Positions 30,349-41,635 are shown, numbered from the stretch's first letter. The stretch is DNA of 64,000 nt from Globisporangium splendens (GCA_006386115.1 VFIW01000061.1:1-64000); one strand, 5' to 3'. Numbers and translations are program-made. Notes: generated from the sequence alone by a model not told the origin.

Positions 30349-32849
30349 ATGGTCGCGGAAGAGCTCTCGACGGCGTTCCACGCGCCGTTGCGCAGTGAGC
30401 TCAACAATATCTGGAACGAAGCGCTGCACGATGACGACGATATGGGTCACGACCACCACATGGACAGTATTCCCAATCACAACACTACCAGCAGCGGTAA
30501 TACTGCGACGGCCGTGTCGCCGTCGACTTCATCCTCATCGAACTCGTCGTCGCCGACACTCCCTCCCCAACAGCAGCATGTCGGTCACGCTCCAGTGCCG
30601 ATGAACCCAGCAATGGGGCAGTATTTCTATCCTATGGGCCACGCTCATTTGCAGATGAACGAGCTCAGTGTGTTCCTCGCGAGTCAGACAGCAGGTCTCC
30701 AGCCTCCACCCCCAAATTTGACTGGTCTCACCACTGCCCAGAATGTCCCAGGCTCAACAAACACTGCACAACCGAACCAGGCGCTCGCGCCGTCGTTCAT
30801 CGACGATCTCCTCAGTTCCACAGACGATATGGATTTCCGAAGCTCGCGCGGCGCGACAAACTACGTGCAGCAGCATCCGCAGATGCATGCGCTACCGCCA
30901 AGTATTCAGCAGCAGCTTGTCCAGTCGGCTTTTTTTCTCCAACGGCAGCAAGCAGCGACACCGCAAATACTGACGGACTCGTCGTATCTCGGTCTCGAAT
31001 CCACCGACGGGAATGCGAGCACGGAAGACAGCGATCAGCATACTGCTGGGGTTAACAACTCGGGTGCGATCGCATCGCGCCTCCTACAGCTGGAGAACAA
31101 TTATGAACGAAAGAAAAAGCGAGCCAAGATCAACCGCAAAGATCTGAATGCGCGCTTCCAGGAATTGATGGAAATCCTCAACTTAAAAGAAGACCGCAAG
31201 CTGAATCGCGCCAAGATTCTGGAAAAAACGATCGCGTACATCGAAAAGCTGGAAGACGAGTTGCATGCTGCAAAATCGCAGTTTGACCCGAAGAAAGCGA
31301 CCGCAGTTTCTTCTCCAAGCCAGCCAGCTCCTTCGCCGCAGATGCTGCTGCACAACCCTCCTCCTAGTCATGCTATCGGTAGTGGTGGTCCGCTCATGGC
31401 GTTTGATCCTACGAATCCGCACGCATGGAGTGCTGCTGGACATCCAGCCATGCCGATGACGCCTATGATGTGGCTTCCGTGCTCGATGGTGACCCCAAGT
31501 GGAGCAGCGTTGCGTAACCCGCGTACTCGTACAGAAAAGAGAAACACGGCACGTGGTGGTAAGCCAAAGCAGGCAGCTCCAGGATCTACCTCTGCGCTTA
31601 TGCAAACTGGTGTCCCAACACCGGTGACAGTTGAAGGAGTAAGACGCAACCTGAAGCGCGTGCGAGAGAGTTCCACAGCTGAAGCTACCACATCAAACTA
31701 CTCCACCGCCGCGCTGGTGTCGACGACGGTTGTTCAGTCTACTACGAGTGAAGCCGCCTCAGAGCGCTTGCAGTCTTTGTTCGCGTGGAGTGCGCAGGAA
31801 ATCCCTGCCATCTTAGCATTCTGTGACGCGTGGATGCTTGCAAGATTGATGCAGACATCGAAAGAACTGGGAGGCGCTGCTCGTCGGAACAAACTATGGA
31901 TCGAGTTGAGCCGTCGTCGATGGGGAATCAGCGGCGCTCAACTCCAGCTACCAAACGCTCTGGAACAGGTACGTGTTGTTTGCTCATTACTCGACTAGGT
32001 ATGCTATTGGTCTTATGGATAGCTGATCGAAACGTTTTGTTGTTTGTGCTGTGCTTTTCGCAGTGGACGCGCTGGGACCGCGAGGTCTACATGCCTGCGT
32101 GTGGCTCTACCATTGTACGTTACTGTATTGGCTTCATCGACCTCGACGGCATTTCATTTTATCTGATTCTGGTTTTGTTTGATTGAATAGTCGGGAAGTA
32201 TTCGTTTTGCCTCGGGCCGAGTCAAGGGTATTCATATTTGGGGACTCCTCGCTCGCCGATCGAATGGCCGAACCACGCGCACGGTGTTGCAAGGCGGAAA
32301 AGCAACTGTGATGCAAGTCGTGGAGATATACTTGGTGGCTCAAAACATGAGTCAAGCACGCGTTCGCTTGACGGATCACATTTCGGTTAGCCCAATTGGA
32401 AATACGTCAGCCACAGTTTCCAGCAGTGCTTTCCAGCCTTTCCCATCGGGGTCGAGTGCCCACTTGACGCCACACATGCTCTCGTTCAACGGGGACATCT
32501 GCGCGACCAAAGAAATCAACAGTGTGGTGCTGCACCATGGAGATCTGTGTGTGCTCGATGTCTTTCTGCAATGTCCAGGACTGGATCTGGAACAAGAGTT
32601 TCTGCAAAGGTAAGTTCGAGTATCAGCAATACATCCACAATTTGTGGATATAGAATTGGTTGCTCACTCATGATGATGGTTCATGTTGCTTTTGTTAGGG
32701 CTGCATGGCTAAACGTGGAGTGCAAAACCGAGACTCCTCAACGTACTAGCGAGGCAGAAGTTGTGGCAGTTCGAGCGCAATGCCTGGATGAAGCGCAGAA
32801 GAAGCAGTTGATCAGCACGAGCTACAGTTCGCTGGATGTGGAGCAGTAA
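30349..32849 (+). CDS. bHLH and F-box domain fusion protein
   Basis: Four exons, 30349-31968, 32064-32114, 32191-32609 and 32699-32849, 746 aa, all GT-AG. Exon 1 alone (540 codons, uninterrupted) encodes both diagnostic domains. Residues ~250-307 are a basic helix-loop-helix: NYERKKKRAKINRKDLNARF, a first helix, a KEDRKLNRAKI loop, then LEKTIAYIEKLEDEL. Residues ~476-535 are an F-box: SAQEIPAILAFCDAWMLARL, QTSKELGGAARRN and the classic KLWIELSRRRWG ending. The N-terminal region is low-complexity (His/Asp, Ser, Gln, Pro). The C-terminal ~200 residues (exons 2-4) form a globular region with no family I recognise. It likely binds DNA and also contacts SKP1, suggesting a transcription factor that recruits or is coupled to SCF ubiquitin ligase (inference). 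Confidence 0.85.
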
Positions 32850-33222
32850 GAGAACGCAATGAGGAGGAGAAGGAACGTAGATGTATTTGTTGTGCGTGTA
32901 TTTTGTGGGAATGTCCATTGCATTTTGGAAGTGCGTGTCGGTCTAGTATTGTAAATAACTAAAAGAGCCTTTGCATGCGAACTTATCGTGAGACTAATCA
33001 CGAATCCGTACTTAGTGGACACACTTCAACATCAGATGTCTTTTCTCCCTGATTTAAGTTAAAAAAAGCAGTTGCAAATTGTCGCAAATCTTTGTATTTG
33101 TAACCACTTGCTGCTCTCTGATTGCGCGCAGACACCCATTTGCAACCGTTGAGAAGCTTTTCCCCCCGTTCTTTTTCCTATCAGATCCAAAAGAGAGTCA
33201 AAGAGAAGAAGCCAAGAAGAAG
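32850..33222. other. Intergenic
   Basis: About 0.37 kb upstream of the cysteine protease, 3' flank of the preceding gene. No strong promoter element seen. Confidence 0.5.
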
Positions 33223-34504
33223 ATGAAGGTGTTGAGTGTCACGGGAGCGGTCGTGGCGGCGATCATGGCACTGACGGCGTCGCCAGGCGCCAGCGCGCTC
33301 ACCACGGACACCGTGGGGCTCGGAGCGTCGGAGCAGCGCACGTGGGAGACCTTTGTGGAGTACGCGATCGAGTACCAGAAGGAGTACAGCAGTCTGGACA
33401 ACAACCACGACCTCGTGCAGCGCCGATACCAAGTACGTTGCAATAACAGACAGCTGCATGCACCCTGTGTGCACTCGCTTACTTACTATTCCATGCACTA
33501 CGCAATTGCGCAATGTGTAGACGTTCTCGGAGAACTTGGATCGCATCAAGGCGCACAATGAGATGTATGCCAAGGGCGAGTACACTTTCGAGCTCGGAGT
33601 GAACCGTAAGTGATTTTTTGCAACTGTTGAAGTGGTGTGGGCGAAAACGATTCGAATCTCATTGTATTTGTCATGCATGCTGCGGCAAACAGACCTTGCC
33701 GATCTGACCAACGAGGAGTACAAGCAAATGCTTGGCTACAAGCGCAGCCAGAAGCCACGCAAGGCTCTTTCGACGTTCAATGCGCCAAAGTCCATGGAGG
33801 GTGTTCCAGACTCGTGGGACTGGCGTGAGCACGATGTTGTCACCCCAGTGAAGAACCAGGGCCAGTGCGGTTCGTGCTGGGCTTTCTCTGCTGTTGCTGC
33901 GATGGAATCTGCGTACGCACTCAGCACGGGCAAGTTGGAGTCACTCTCGGAGCAAGAACTCGTGGACTGCGTGCTCGGTGGTATTGACACTTGTAACCAC
34001 GGTGGCGAGATGCACGATGGCTTTGAAGAGATCATCACGAACCATAAGGGCAAAATCGAGCGCGAGTCTGACTACAAGTACACGGCGACGTCGAAGGGCT
34101 TGTGCAAGGCTGACGACTCGAAGGCTATCGGCCACTTCACTGGCTACGCGAACGTGACGCAGGGCGACGAAGCGGCGCTTCAGGCAGCCATCGCCACGAA
34201 GGGCGTGCAGTCGGTCGCGATCGATGCGTCGAGCTTCACGTTCCAATTGTACCGCCATGGCGTGTACAGCTGGCCATTGTGCGCGAACGGCCCAGACCAG
34301 CTCGACCACGGTGTCTCAGCCGTCGGGTACGGCGTGTACAAGCAGAAGGATTTCTGGCTCGTGAAGAACTCATGGGGCGAGTCGTGGGGCATGAATGGCT
34401 ACATCATGATGAGCCGCAACAAGAAGAACCAGTGCGGTATCGCCACGGACGCGTCGTACCCAATTATGACCAAGGAAGAGGATGACACTGCTGCTGTTAT
34501 GTAA
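33223..34504 (+). CDS. Secreted papain-like cysteine protease (C1A)
   Basis: Three exons, 33223-33432, 33521-33605 and 33693-34504, 368 aa. A signal peptide (residues 1-25) is followed by an I29 inhibitor propeptide with an ERFNIN-like helix (YQTFSENLDRIKAHN) and LGVNHLADLTNEEY. The mature enzyme begins around VPDSWDWREHDVVTPVKNQG. The catalytic residues are Cys160 (QGQCGSCWAFS, with oxyanion Gln), His304 (LDHGVSAVGYG) and Asn324 (WLVKNSWGESWG). It lacks the C-terminal granulin or ML domains of some oomycete relatives. Likely functions in extracellular or lysosomal protein digestion. Confidence 0.93.
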
Positions 34505-34830
34505 GCATCGCGTCTCTGGAAATGACGCTTGAAGCAGCAAAAACAAGCATGTTTGATGTGGATACGTGGACAGTGCATGCACATAGTATTGTTTGGTAGT
34601 TGTGAACCTTGCACAAACTGGCTTCTGTGATGTTCTCGGCGCCTTCTACTGAGCGAAGCTCCCTGGTAATGAATGATTCAAGTCCAATGACGCTTTACAA
34701 AAACAAGTACAGCACGTTTCTTGCTTTCGAGTGTGTTTGCATTCCATCAAGTCGTCTTACAAAAGCGATATACATTATGAGAAGTACACAATCTACACAA
34801 CGCAACTTACTCAGGTATCAATCAAATATC
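34505..34830. other. Intergenic between convergent genes
   Basis: About 0.33 kb, 3' regions of the protease and of glutamate synthase. No features. Confidence 0.6.
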
Positions 34831-37800
34831 TTATGCGAAAGACGACGCGCGCTTTCTGGTTGGGCTGTCTTCGAGCTGGCTCTGGCGCAATGCGTTCTCA
34901 AGCAGCACGCGCTTGTAGTCGTGAGGCATCACGCGCATGAACTTGCCCTTTGAGTGCGACTCCCATTCGTCCAACACCTTCTTGCCCTTGACCGAAGAGG
35001 TACGAGCGACGTGCTTCTCAATCATTTGTTTCAGTTCGCCGATCTCTTCATCCGAAGCTTCCTCGACCAACGGAGTGACTCCGACCATGCCCATGTTGCA
35101 CTTGGAGTAGAAGCTTCCATCTTCATCATAAATGTACGCGATACCACCAGACATACCAGCGGCGAAGTTGCGGCCAGTCTTGCCCAAGATCGCCACGCGG
35201 CCACCAGTCATGTACTCACAGCCGTGGTCACCGACACCTTCGACAACAGCGGTCACACCAGAGTTACGCACGCAGAAACGCTCACCAGCCTTGCCAGCAA
35301 AGAAGGCTTGGCCACTCGTCGCACCGTAGAGCACAGCGTTACCGATGATCACATTGTCTTCGTGAGCTCGCTCCGAGAAGTCTGGGCTTGGGTACACAGA
35401 CACTTCACCGCCCGAAAGAGCCTTGCCCACGTAATCGTTCGAGTCACCTTCCAAGTCCATACGAACACCCTTAGCGAGACCGAAAGCCAAACTCTGACCA
35501 CCGTGGCCCTTCAGCTTCAAGTGAATCGTTTCCTCTGGGAGTCCTTCACCGCCATAGCGCTTGCAGATTTCATGAGACAGCGTAGCACCCAAAGTACGAT
35601 TCAAGTTCGTAATCGTGCTCTCAATGACAACTGGCTTGCGAGATTCCAGCGCGTCCTTCGCCTGCTCAATGAACGTCATGTCCAGCGATTCGTGCACAGT
35701 GTGTTCCTGCTCACGCTCCTTCTTGACACCAGCATTTTCGTTCAGCGTGCTTGCGTTGATGAGAAGAGGAGACAAGTCAAGCTTCGCACTCTTGTAGTGC
35801 AAAGCATCCGGGTTCACACTAAGCAGATCAGCACGACCAATCAAATCATCAAGCTTACGGACACCAAGCTTGCGCATGTAATCTTGGACTTCTTCAGCAA
35901 GCAAGAACATAAAGTTCATTACGTGCTCTGGCTGTCCAGTGAATTTCTTTCGCAGCTCTGGATCTTGGGTAGCAACACCGACTGGGCACGTGTTCAAGTG
36001 GCACTTGCGCATCATGATGCAGCCGAGAGCAATGAGTGGACCCGTGGCAAAACCAAACTCTTCCGCACCGAGCAAAGCAGCAATGACCACATCTCTGCCA
36101 GTCTTCAACTGACCGTCGGTCTGGAGACGAACACGAGAGCGCAAATCGTTCAACACGAGCGTCTGCTGAGTCTCAGCAAGACCAAGCTCCCAAGGAAGAC
36201 CACCATTCTTCACACCAGTCCAAGAAGAGGCACCAGTGCCACCATCATGCCCAGAAATCGTAATGTGGTCAGCCTTCGCCTTGGCCACACCGGTTGCGAC
36301 GACACCAACGCCGACTTCCGACACAAGCTTCACCGAGATTTCAGCAGATGGGTTCGAGTGCTTCAGATCGTGGATCAATTGAGCCAAGTCTTCAATGGAG
36401 TAAATGTCGTGGTGAGGAGGAGGAGAGATCAAACCAACACCAGGAGTCGTGTGACGCATGGAGCCGATGTAGTCAGTTACTTTATGACCAGGAAGCTCAC
36501 CACCTTCACCAGGCTTGGCACCCTGAGCCATCTTGATTTGAAGTTGATCAGCGTTAGTAAGGTAGTTCATGGTGACACCAAATCGACCGGACGCAATCTG
36601 CTTGATAGCAGATCTACGGAGGTTCGCTGGTCCGCCTGGCGGAGTGAATCGTCTCACATCTTCGCCACCTTCACCAGTGTTGCTTCGTCCTCCAATCGAG
36701 TTCATGGCGACCGCAAGAGCTTCGTGGGTCTCTTGCGAGATACTTCCCAAACTCATCGCACCAGTGTTGAAACGTTTCACAATGTCAGCAATGCTTTCCA
36801 TCTCTTCCAGTTTGGGCATTTCCTCTTCTTTCACAAACTTGAAGTCAAGAAGACCACGAAGGTTGACGCGCTTGCAGAGTTCGTTGGTCTCTTCAACGTA
36901 CGTAGCGTAGGCTTCGCGAGAGTTTTCGCGAGCCGCACGCTGCAACGCAACAATGTTCTTTGGAGAGTTGTAGTGGATCTCCGAGTCGTTACGGAAATGG
37001 TAGCTACCTGGGTTTCGGATCAATGGCGGAAGGTCCGAGTGCGAAGGGTACCCGGCTTCGTGGAAGCGCGAAATATCGGTGTACAGCGCTTCAAAGTCCG
37101 TTCCTTGGATACGAGAGGTGGTGCCTTCGAAGCACATGTTGATGATATCTTCGCCAAGGCCAACTGCCTCAAACACCTGAGCACCCTTGTACGACTGCAA
37201 GGTGGAGATACCCATCTTCGACATGACCTTCAAAATACCCTTGCCGACAGCAGACTTGTACTTCTCGAAAACTTCTTCGTTCTTCATCTCGACCTTCGAG
37301 TGAGCACGAAGGAGACCCTCGTCGTTCATCTTCTTCAACGCCTCCTCGGCCATGTACGGGTTAATACCGTCCGCGCCAAATCCCAACAAGGTACAGAAAT
37401 CGTGGACTTCCTTGGCATCACCACACTCTGTGAAAATCGCAACGCTCGTTCGCTGCTGCGTCCTCAACAAGTGCTGGTGAACAGCGCCAACTGCGAGAAG
37501 GGAAGGAACAGGGTATCGACCAACGCCAGCAAGCTTGTCCGAGAGCACAATGATTGGAGTGCGTCCGCTACTAATTGCGTCGGTGGCGTCTTCGCACAGT
37601 CGGTACAAAGCATCGACAAGACCCCTTGGTCCGCTCTTCGCTGGGAAAGTCGCATCCAAGACCTTCGGAGTCCAATCCTTGTGCGAGTTTTGCTTCAGAG
37701 CCTCCATTTCGCGACTCGAGAGAACTGGGTGCTCGACAAGCAATCGCTTCGCGTGTTCACCAGTAGCGTCCAAAACGTTGCCTTCTGGTCCGACTGGGCA

Positions 37801-39690
37801 CACAAGACTCATGACGAGCTCTTCACGAATAGGATCGATTGGAGGGTTCGTCACTTGCGCAAACAGTTGCTTGAAGTATTCGAAAGGAAGCTTTGGCTGC
37901 TGGGAAAGCACAGCGAGAGGAGCGTCGTTGCCCATACTTCCGAGAGCTTCTTTGCCGGTGATACCCATTGGCATCATGAGAAGATCCATGGTTTCCGTCG
38001 TGTAGCCAAACATGTTCAGTCTTCGGTTGATTTCCGTGTAGTTCGGTCGTCGCTTTGGCTTCTGCGCAATCTCCTTTGACGCTTCCATCGTCAACTCGGA
38101 GAGCGAGACAAGGTTGTCATCGAGCCACTGCTTGAACGGACGGCTTTCAGCAACATTACGTTTCACTTCTTCATCGGAGACGATCATACCACGCTCGAAA
38201 TCGACCAAGAACATCTTGCCAGGCTCCAATCGGCGCTTGAGCTTGATTTCCTTTTCTTCCAGGTATTCAAGGACACCGATTTCACTGGAAAGCACGACAT
38301 GGTCATCCTTCGTCACGTAGTAACGACTTGGTCGAAGTCCATTACGATCGAGTGTAGCGCCAATGTACTTGCCATCAGTAAACGCCATCATAGCAGGACC
38401 ATCCCACGGCTCCATCAAGCACGACTGGTACTTGTACATGTCCTTCTTCTGCTGATCGATCAACGGATCGTTTTGCCACGCTTCTGGGATCATCATCATC
38501 ATGGCTTCTGGAAGCGTGCGGTTGCAAGAGCTGGCCTTGGTAATCATTTCAAGGACCGCATCAAAGTTACCGGAGTCAGACTTCAAATCGGAGCAAACAG
38601 GCAACAAGTCGGTAGTACGGTTGCCAAAGTACGAACTGTGGAGCGTACCACCACGAGCGAACATCCAGTTTTTGTTGCCACGGAGGGTGTTGATTTCGCC
38701 ATTGTGACACATAATGCGGTTCGGTTGCGCGCGATCCCACGACGGGAACGTGTTGGTGGAGAATCGGGAGTGAACCAACGCCACGTACGACGAGAAATCG
38801 TTCGCCAAGAGATCATCAAAGTACTCGAAGAGCTGTTCTGGCGTGAGCTGACCCTTGTACGTGATGGTTCGGTTACTGAGCGAGCAGACGTAGAAGTCTG
38901 AGAACTTCTTTTCATTTACCGCAGTCACGAGCGAGCGCAACCGCAGCAGTTCTTTCTCGAAGTTGTCACTGGTCAAGTTCGGGTTCTCGTTGAGAATCAT
39001 GACTTGCTCGACGTGAGGTTCGGACGCCAGCGAAGTCGCACCAAGGGTGTTCGACGTGGTTGGAACGTGTCTCCAGCCAAGAATCTTTAGACCCATAGTT
39101 TCCGCGATATCGTCAAAAGTCTTCTTGCACAACGGGATCGACTCCGCAGCGCTCTTGTTGAAGAACACATTACCGACAGCGTACTTTTCCTTGTCCAACT
39201 CAGCCAAACGGGCGGCGGCGGCCGCACCGAACTCTCCCTCACGAACCACACGTTGCATGAATTCATGAGGGATACCAACAAGCATACCGGCGCCATCCCC
39301 AGACGCAGGGTCGCAACCGCAACCACCACGGTGGGACATACGCACGAGCATTTCATTGGCTTGGACGACGACCTTGCGCGACGGTTTCTTCTTCAACTGC
39401 GCGATCATACCGACACCGCAGTTGTCGCGTTCAGCATTGGCGCGGTAGAGCCCCTTTTGCTCAAAGATCGCACGTTTGTCCATGCCCGGACCCGGGATGG
39501 TGCGGAAAGATCGGGTGAGGATGCCCGCGAGCCCATTCGACTGAGACGACAGCAGGAGCGGCGACGACGACGACGCCGACGTTGAAGACGTCACGAGCGC
39601 CGGCTGGCGGCAGTGCAACTGGATGCTGGCGCGCGGACCCGCCGCATGGCGCGCGGCGGCGCTGCTGGAGCTGCGATGGATGCGGAACAT
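34831..39690 (-). CDS. Glutamate synthase, large (glutaminase/synthase) polypeptide
   Basis: Intronless, 1,619 aa from the ATG at 39690 (MFRIHRSSSSAAARH), whose Arg/Ser/Ala-rich first ~70 residues look like a mitochondrial presequence; an in-frame ATG at 39810 is an alternative start. The class II glutaminase domain begins at Cys91 in AERDNCGVG, so the prepeptide must be removed to expose the nucleophile. The central and FMN-binding synthase domains follow (RRSNTGEGGED, HDGGTGASSW). The 3Fe-4S cysteines are in CIMMRKCHLNTCPVGVATQ, and the GxGxG beta-helix closes the protein (GHGGQSLAFGLAKG). There is no NAD(P)H-binding beta domain, so it is either ferredoxin-type or the large subunit of a two-chain enzyme. 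It converts glutamine and 2-oxoglutarate into two glutamates. Confidence 0.93.
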   Translation of the reverse strand: MFRIHRSSSSAAARHAAGPRASIQLHCRQPALVTSSTSASSSSPLLLSSQSNGLAGILTRSFRTIPGPGMDKRAIFEQKGLYRANAERDNCGVGMIAQLKKKPSRKVVVQANEMLVRMSHRGGCGCDPASGDGAGMLVGIPHEFMQRVVREGEFGAAAAARLAELDKEKYAVGNVFFNKSAAESIPLCKKTFDDIAETMGLKILGWRHVPTTSNTLGATSLASEPHVEQVMILNENPNLTSDNFEKELLRLRSLVTAVNEKKFSDFYVCSLSNRTITYKGQLTPEQLFEYFDDLLANDFSSYVALVHSRFSTNTFPSWDRAQPNRIMCHNGEINTLRGNKNWMFARGGTLHSSYFGNRTTDLLPVCSDLKSDSGNFDAVLEMITKASSCNRTLPEAMMMMIPEAWQNDPLIDQQKKDMYKYQSCLMEPWDGPAMMAFTDGKYIGATLDRNGLRPSRYYVTKDDHVVLSSEIGVLEYLEEKEIKLKRRLEPGKMFLVDFERGMIVSDEEVKRNVAESRPFKQWLDDNLVSLSELTMEASKEIAQKPKRRPNYTEINRRLNMFGYTTETMDLLMMPMGITGKEALGSMGNDAPLAVLSQQPKLPFEYFKQLFAQVTNPPIDPIREELVMSLVCPVGPEGNVLDATGEHAKRLLVEHPVLSSREMEALKQNSHKDWTPKVLDATFPAKSGPRGLVDALYRLCEDATDAISSGRTPIIVLSDKLAGVGRYPVPSLLAVGAVHQHLLRTQQRTSVAIFTECGDAKEVHDFCTLLGFGADGINPYMAEEALKKMNDEGLLRAHSKVEMKNEEVFEKYKSAVGKGILKVMSKMGISTLQSYKGAQVFEAVGLGEDIINMCFEGTTSRIQGTDFEALYTDISRFHEAGYPSHSDLPPLIRNPGSYHFRNDSEIHYNSPKNIVALQRAARENSREAYATYVEETNELCKRVNLRGLLDFKFVKEEEMPKLEEMESIADIVKRFNTGAMSLGSISQETHEALAVAMNSIGGRSNTGEGGEDVRRFTPPGGPANLRRSAIKQIASGRFGVTMNYLTNADQLQIKMAQGAKPGEGGELPGHKVTDYIGSMRHTTPGVGLISPPPHHDIYSIEDLAQLIHDLKHSNPSAEISVKLVSEVGVGVVATGVAKAKADHITISGHDGGTGASSWTGVKNGGLPWELGLAETQQTLVLNDLRSRVRLQTDGQLKTGRDVVIAALLGAEEFGFATGPLIALGCIMMRKCHLNTCPVGVATQDPELRKKFTGQPEHVMNFMFLLAEEVQDYMRKLGVRKLDDLIGRADLLSVNPDALHYKSAKLDLSPLLINASTLNENAGVKKEREQEHTVHESLDMTFIEQAKDALESRKPVVIESTITNLNRTLGATLSHEICKRYGGEGLPEETIHLKLKGHGGQSLAFGLAKGVRMDLEGDSNDYVGKALSGGEVSVYPSPDFSERAHEDNVIIGNAVLYGATSGQAFFAGKAGERFCVRNSGVTAVVEGVGDHGCEYMTGGRVAILGKTGRNFAAGMSGGIAYIYDEDGSFYSKCNMGMVGVTPLVEEASDEEIGELKQMIEKHVARTSSVKGKKVLDEWESHSKGKFMRVMPHDYKRVLLENALRQSQLEDSPTRKRASSFA

Positions 39691-40961
39691 CCCCAAAGTG
39701 GAAGTGAGGGCTCTGCGCCACTGCTGGCGGAATCCAACAGCCCAAGAGAAACTTCGAGGATGGCCAAACAGCAGGAGTGACGGTCGTTGATCAGGGCTAC
39801 CGCAATTCATTGCTGCACCCCAAGCACCATTGCCGCGATTCAAAACCACCAAAATGAATTGATCTGTACTTGGAATTTGTATCAACACACCAGAATGGTG
39901 AATTGCGACAGCACGATTAGGGGAAGCCGTTGTGGTGGTGAAATTCTGAAGTGAAAAGAAAGAGGGGAGGAGCAGCTCTTCCAAACCAACAAAGGCGCGC
40001 GTAGATGGGCACTCTCTTGCGCATCTCGTGTTTTAGTTTGGAGGTTTTGCTCAAACGCGATTGGTGCGTGAGAGAGATCGCGAAGTGGTTGTGATAATGC
40101 AGACCAACGAATGCATGCGGTTCCTACCTGAGCCCTCCGTTCCGACGCGAACAGCTCTTGGGCAAAAGCTGAAGTTGAGTTTGTTGCGTGGTTAAAAACG
40201 GGATCCGGTTAAAAAGAACACGTGATGTGTGAGGGCTGGAAAATGGGAAACAGCACCCATCTCCCGAATTGGTTTAGATCATCACAGTCTCATCGGGATC
40301 CCTCGTTTGCGCAAATGCACAAAATGGAATGTGGACCACCTGGATCAAGGGATCTGATAACAAAACACGGTGGGAGACGATAAAACCATGTCAGCAGCGC
40401 CTGTGATTTTACTACGATCTCTCCTACTTTTGTGGTGAAGTCGATAATCGCACCGTGTTCTGTTATAATATGCACCAACACTGGGTGAATGCACGACAGG
40501 CTAACACCACCAGACACCAACTGCTGGAGAGAGAGCCCCACCTCTGCACTGTTCTGCTGATGGGCTCCTGCATGAGTGGCGCGAGCGTCTGTGACGAGAT
40601 CCCGAGTCATCAGGAAATGCCATGGCGAAGCACCAAGTCATGTTGACCTCTTGAGTGCACGAGTGGCGAGTTCTCAGGCGCCAAGCATTCATGTCATTTG
40701 TGACCACATCGGCGCTCTTCAGTTGGTGAAAGTCGGGGTTCAGACGAAGGTCCAAGTCGATGTTTGCACCAACAGTCGCAGTGATTGAAGACTGCTGTGA
40801 AAGGGCACCTGGAAGCGTCGCCGCGCGTCTGTTGAGCGATCCTTTCGTTTGGATCCAAACGCCAGTCGTTCAGAATCGCTTTGCGGTGGTAGAAGCCTCG
40901 CTGCTGTCCGTGAGTGTTAAAAGCGCTGAGAAAGGAGCAGTAGCAGCAGAAATATTCGCTC
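39691..40961. other. Intergenic, divergent upstream regions
   Basis: About 1.27 kb between glutamate synthase and the PLAC8 gene, read divergently. Only short frames. If glutamate synthase starts at 39810, the first 120 bases here are coding. Confidence 0.55.
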
Positions 40962-41635
40962 ATGATGCAGTTTCCGGAGCCCACCAAAGGATACCGCGAT
41001 GAAGAAGCGCCGATGATGACGCCGACACCGGCGACCGAAGGCGTCGACCCCAATGGGGTTGTCGTTGGGAAATGGAAAATGGGTCTGTGGAACCTGTTCG
41101 CCGTTTGCATTCCCAATGGTAAGCGCATGCTATTGAAACCAGTGTGTGTGCATGCGCCACCTCAACTCCAGTCACTAGACTCATTGCTTGCTTATTTGAT
41201 GTTTTCCCAAATGACACAGGATGCATGGCGACGTTCTGTCCTGGGATCTCGCTTGCCCAGATCTGTGCGCGTCTGGGGCTCGTGAAATTCCACTACGTCA
41301 TCGCTGCGTGGTTGCTGCTGTGGCTACTCGTGATCGTCGCCGCCGCGACCAAGGATGGCGTGGTCACCACGCTTTGCGTCATTGCGGCAGTGCTGATGGC
41401 GTGGTCACCACGCTTTGCGTCATTGCGGCAGTGCTGATGGCGCTGTTCGTCACGCGCATTCGGTGGCGAATCCGGTACCTCTTTTCGATCCCTGGATCGG
41501 TCATCGAAGACATCGTACTCGTTTCTCTGCGGGTGGTGCGTCATTGCACAAATGGCGACGCATGTCGAGTCCTACGAAGCTGGCACAATGGCGTTTGCTC
41601 CTCGCTCCACCCTCAGTGGCTACTCGTTTGGATAG
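40962..41635 (+). pseudogene. PLAC8-family Cys-rich membrane protein, disrupted
   Basis: Exon 1 is 40962-41118 and exon 2 begins at 41220 (GTAAGC...ACACAG). Exon 1 encodes a KWKMGLWNLFAVCIPN start; exon 2 gives GCMATFCPGISLAQICARLG, the PLAC8 Cys motif, and a hydrophobic segment (VIAAWLLLWLLVIVAA). An exact 41-bp tandem duplication (41354-41394 and 41395-41435) then shifts the frame, and translation stops at 41437. Ignoring the second copy, the next frame continues LFVTRIRWRIRYLFSIPGSVIED. A further 1-nt excess (or 2-nt loss) near 41515 is needed to reach YSFLCGWCVIAQMATHVESY and its stop at 41635, the usual PLAC8 C-terminus. Two lesions make decay more likely than a single sequencing error, but assembly error is possible. 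Confidence 0.7.
41354..41435 (+). repeat. Perfect 41-bp tandem duplication inside the PLAC8 gene
   Basis: Two identical adjacent 41-bp units starting GATGGCGTGGTCACC; the first six bases of a third unit follow. 41 is not a multiple of three, so the reading frame is broken. Confidence 0.97.

Noticed and set aside
34954..38079. 1,041-codon open frame on the plus strand
   Set aside because: It lies entirely antisense to glutamate synthase, has no recognisable domain, and its composition (many Arg/His/Val/Thr) is what the biased codons of the sense gene produce on the opposite strand.
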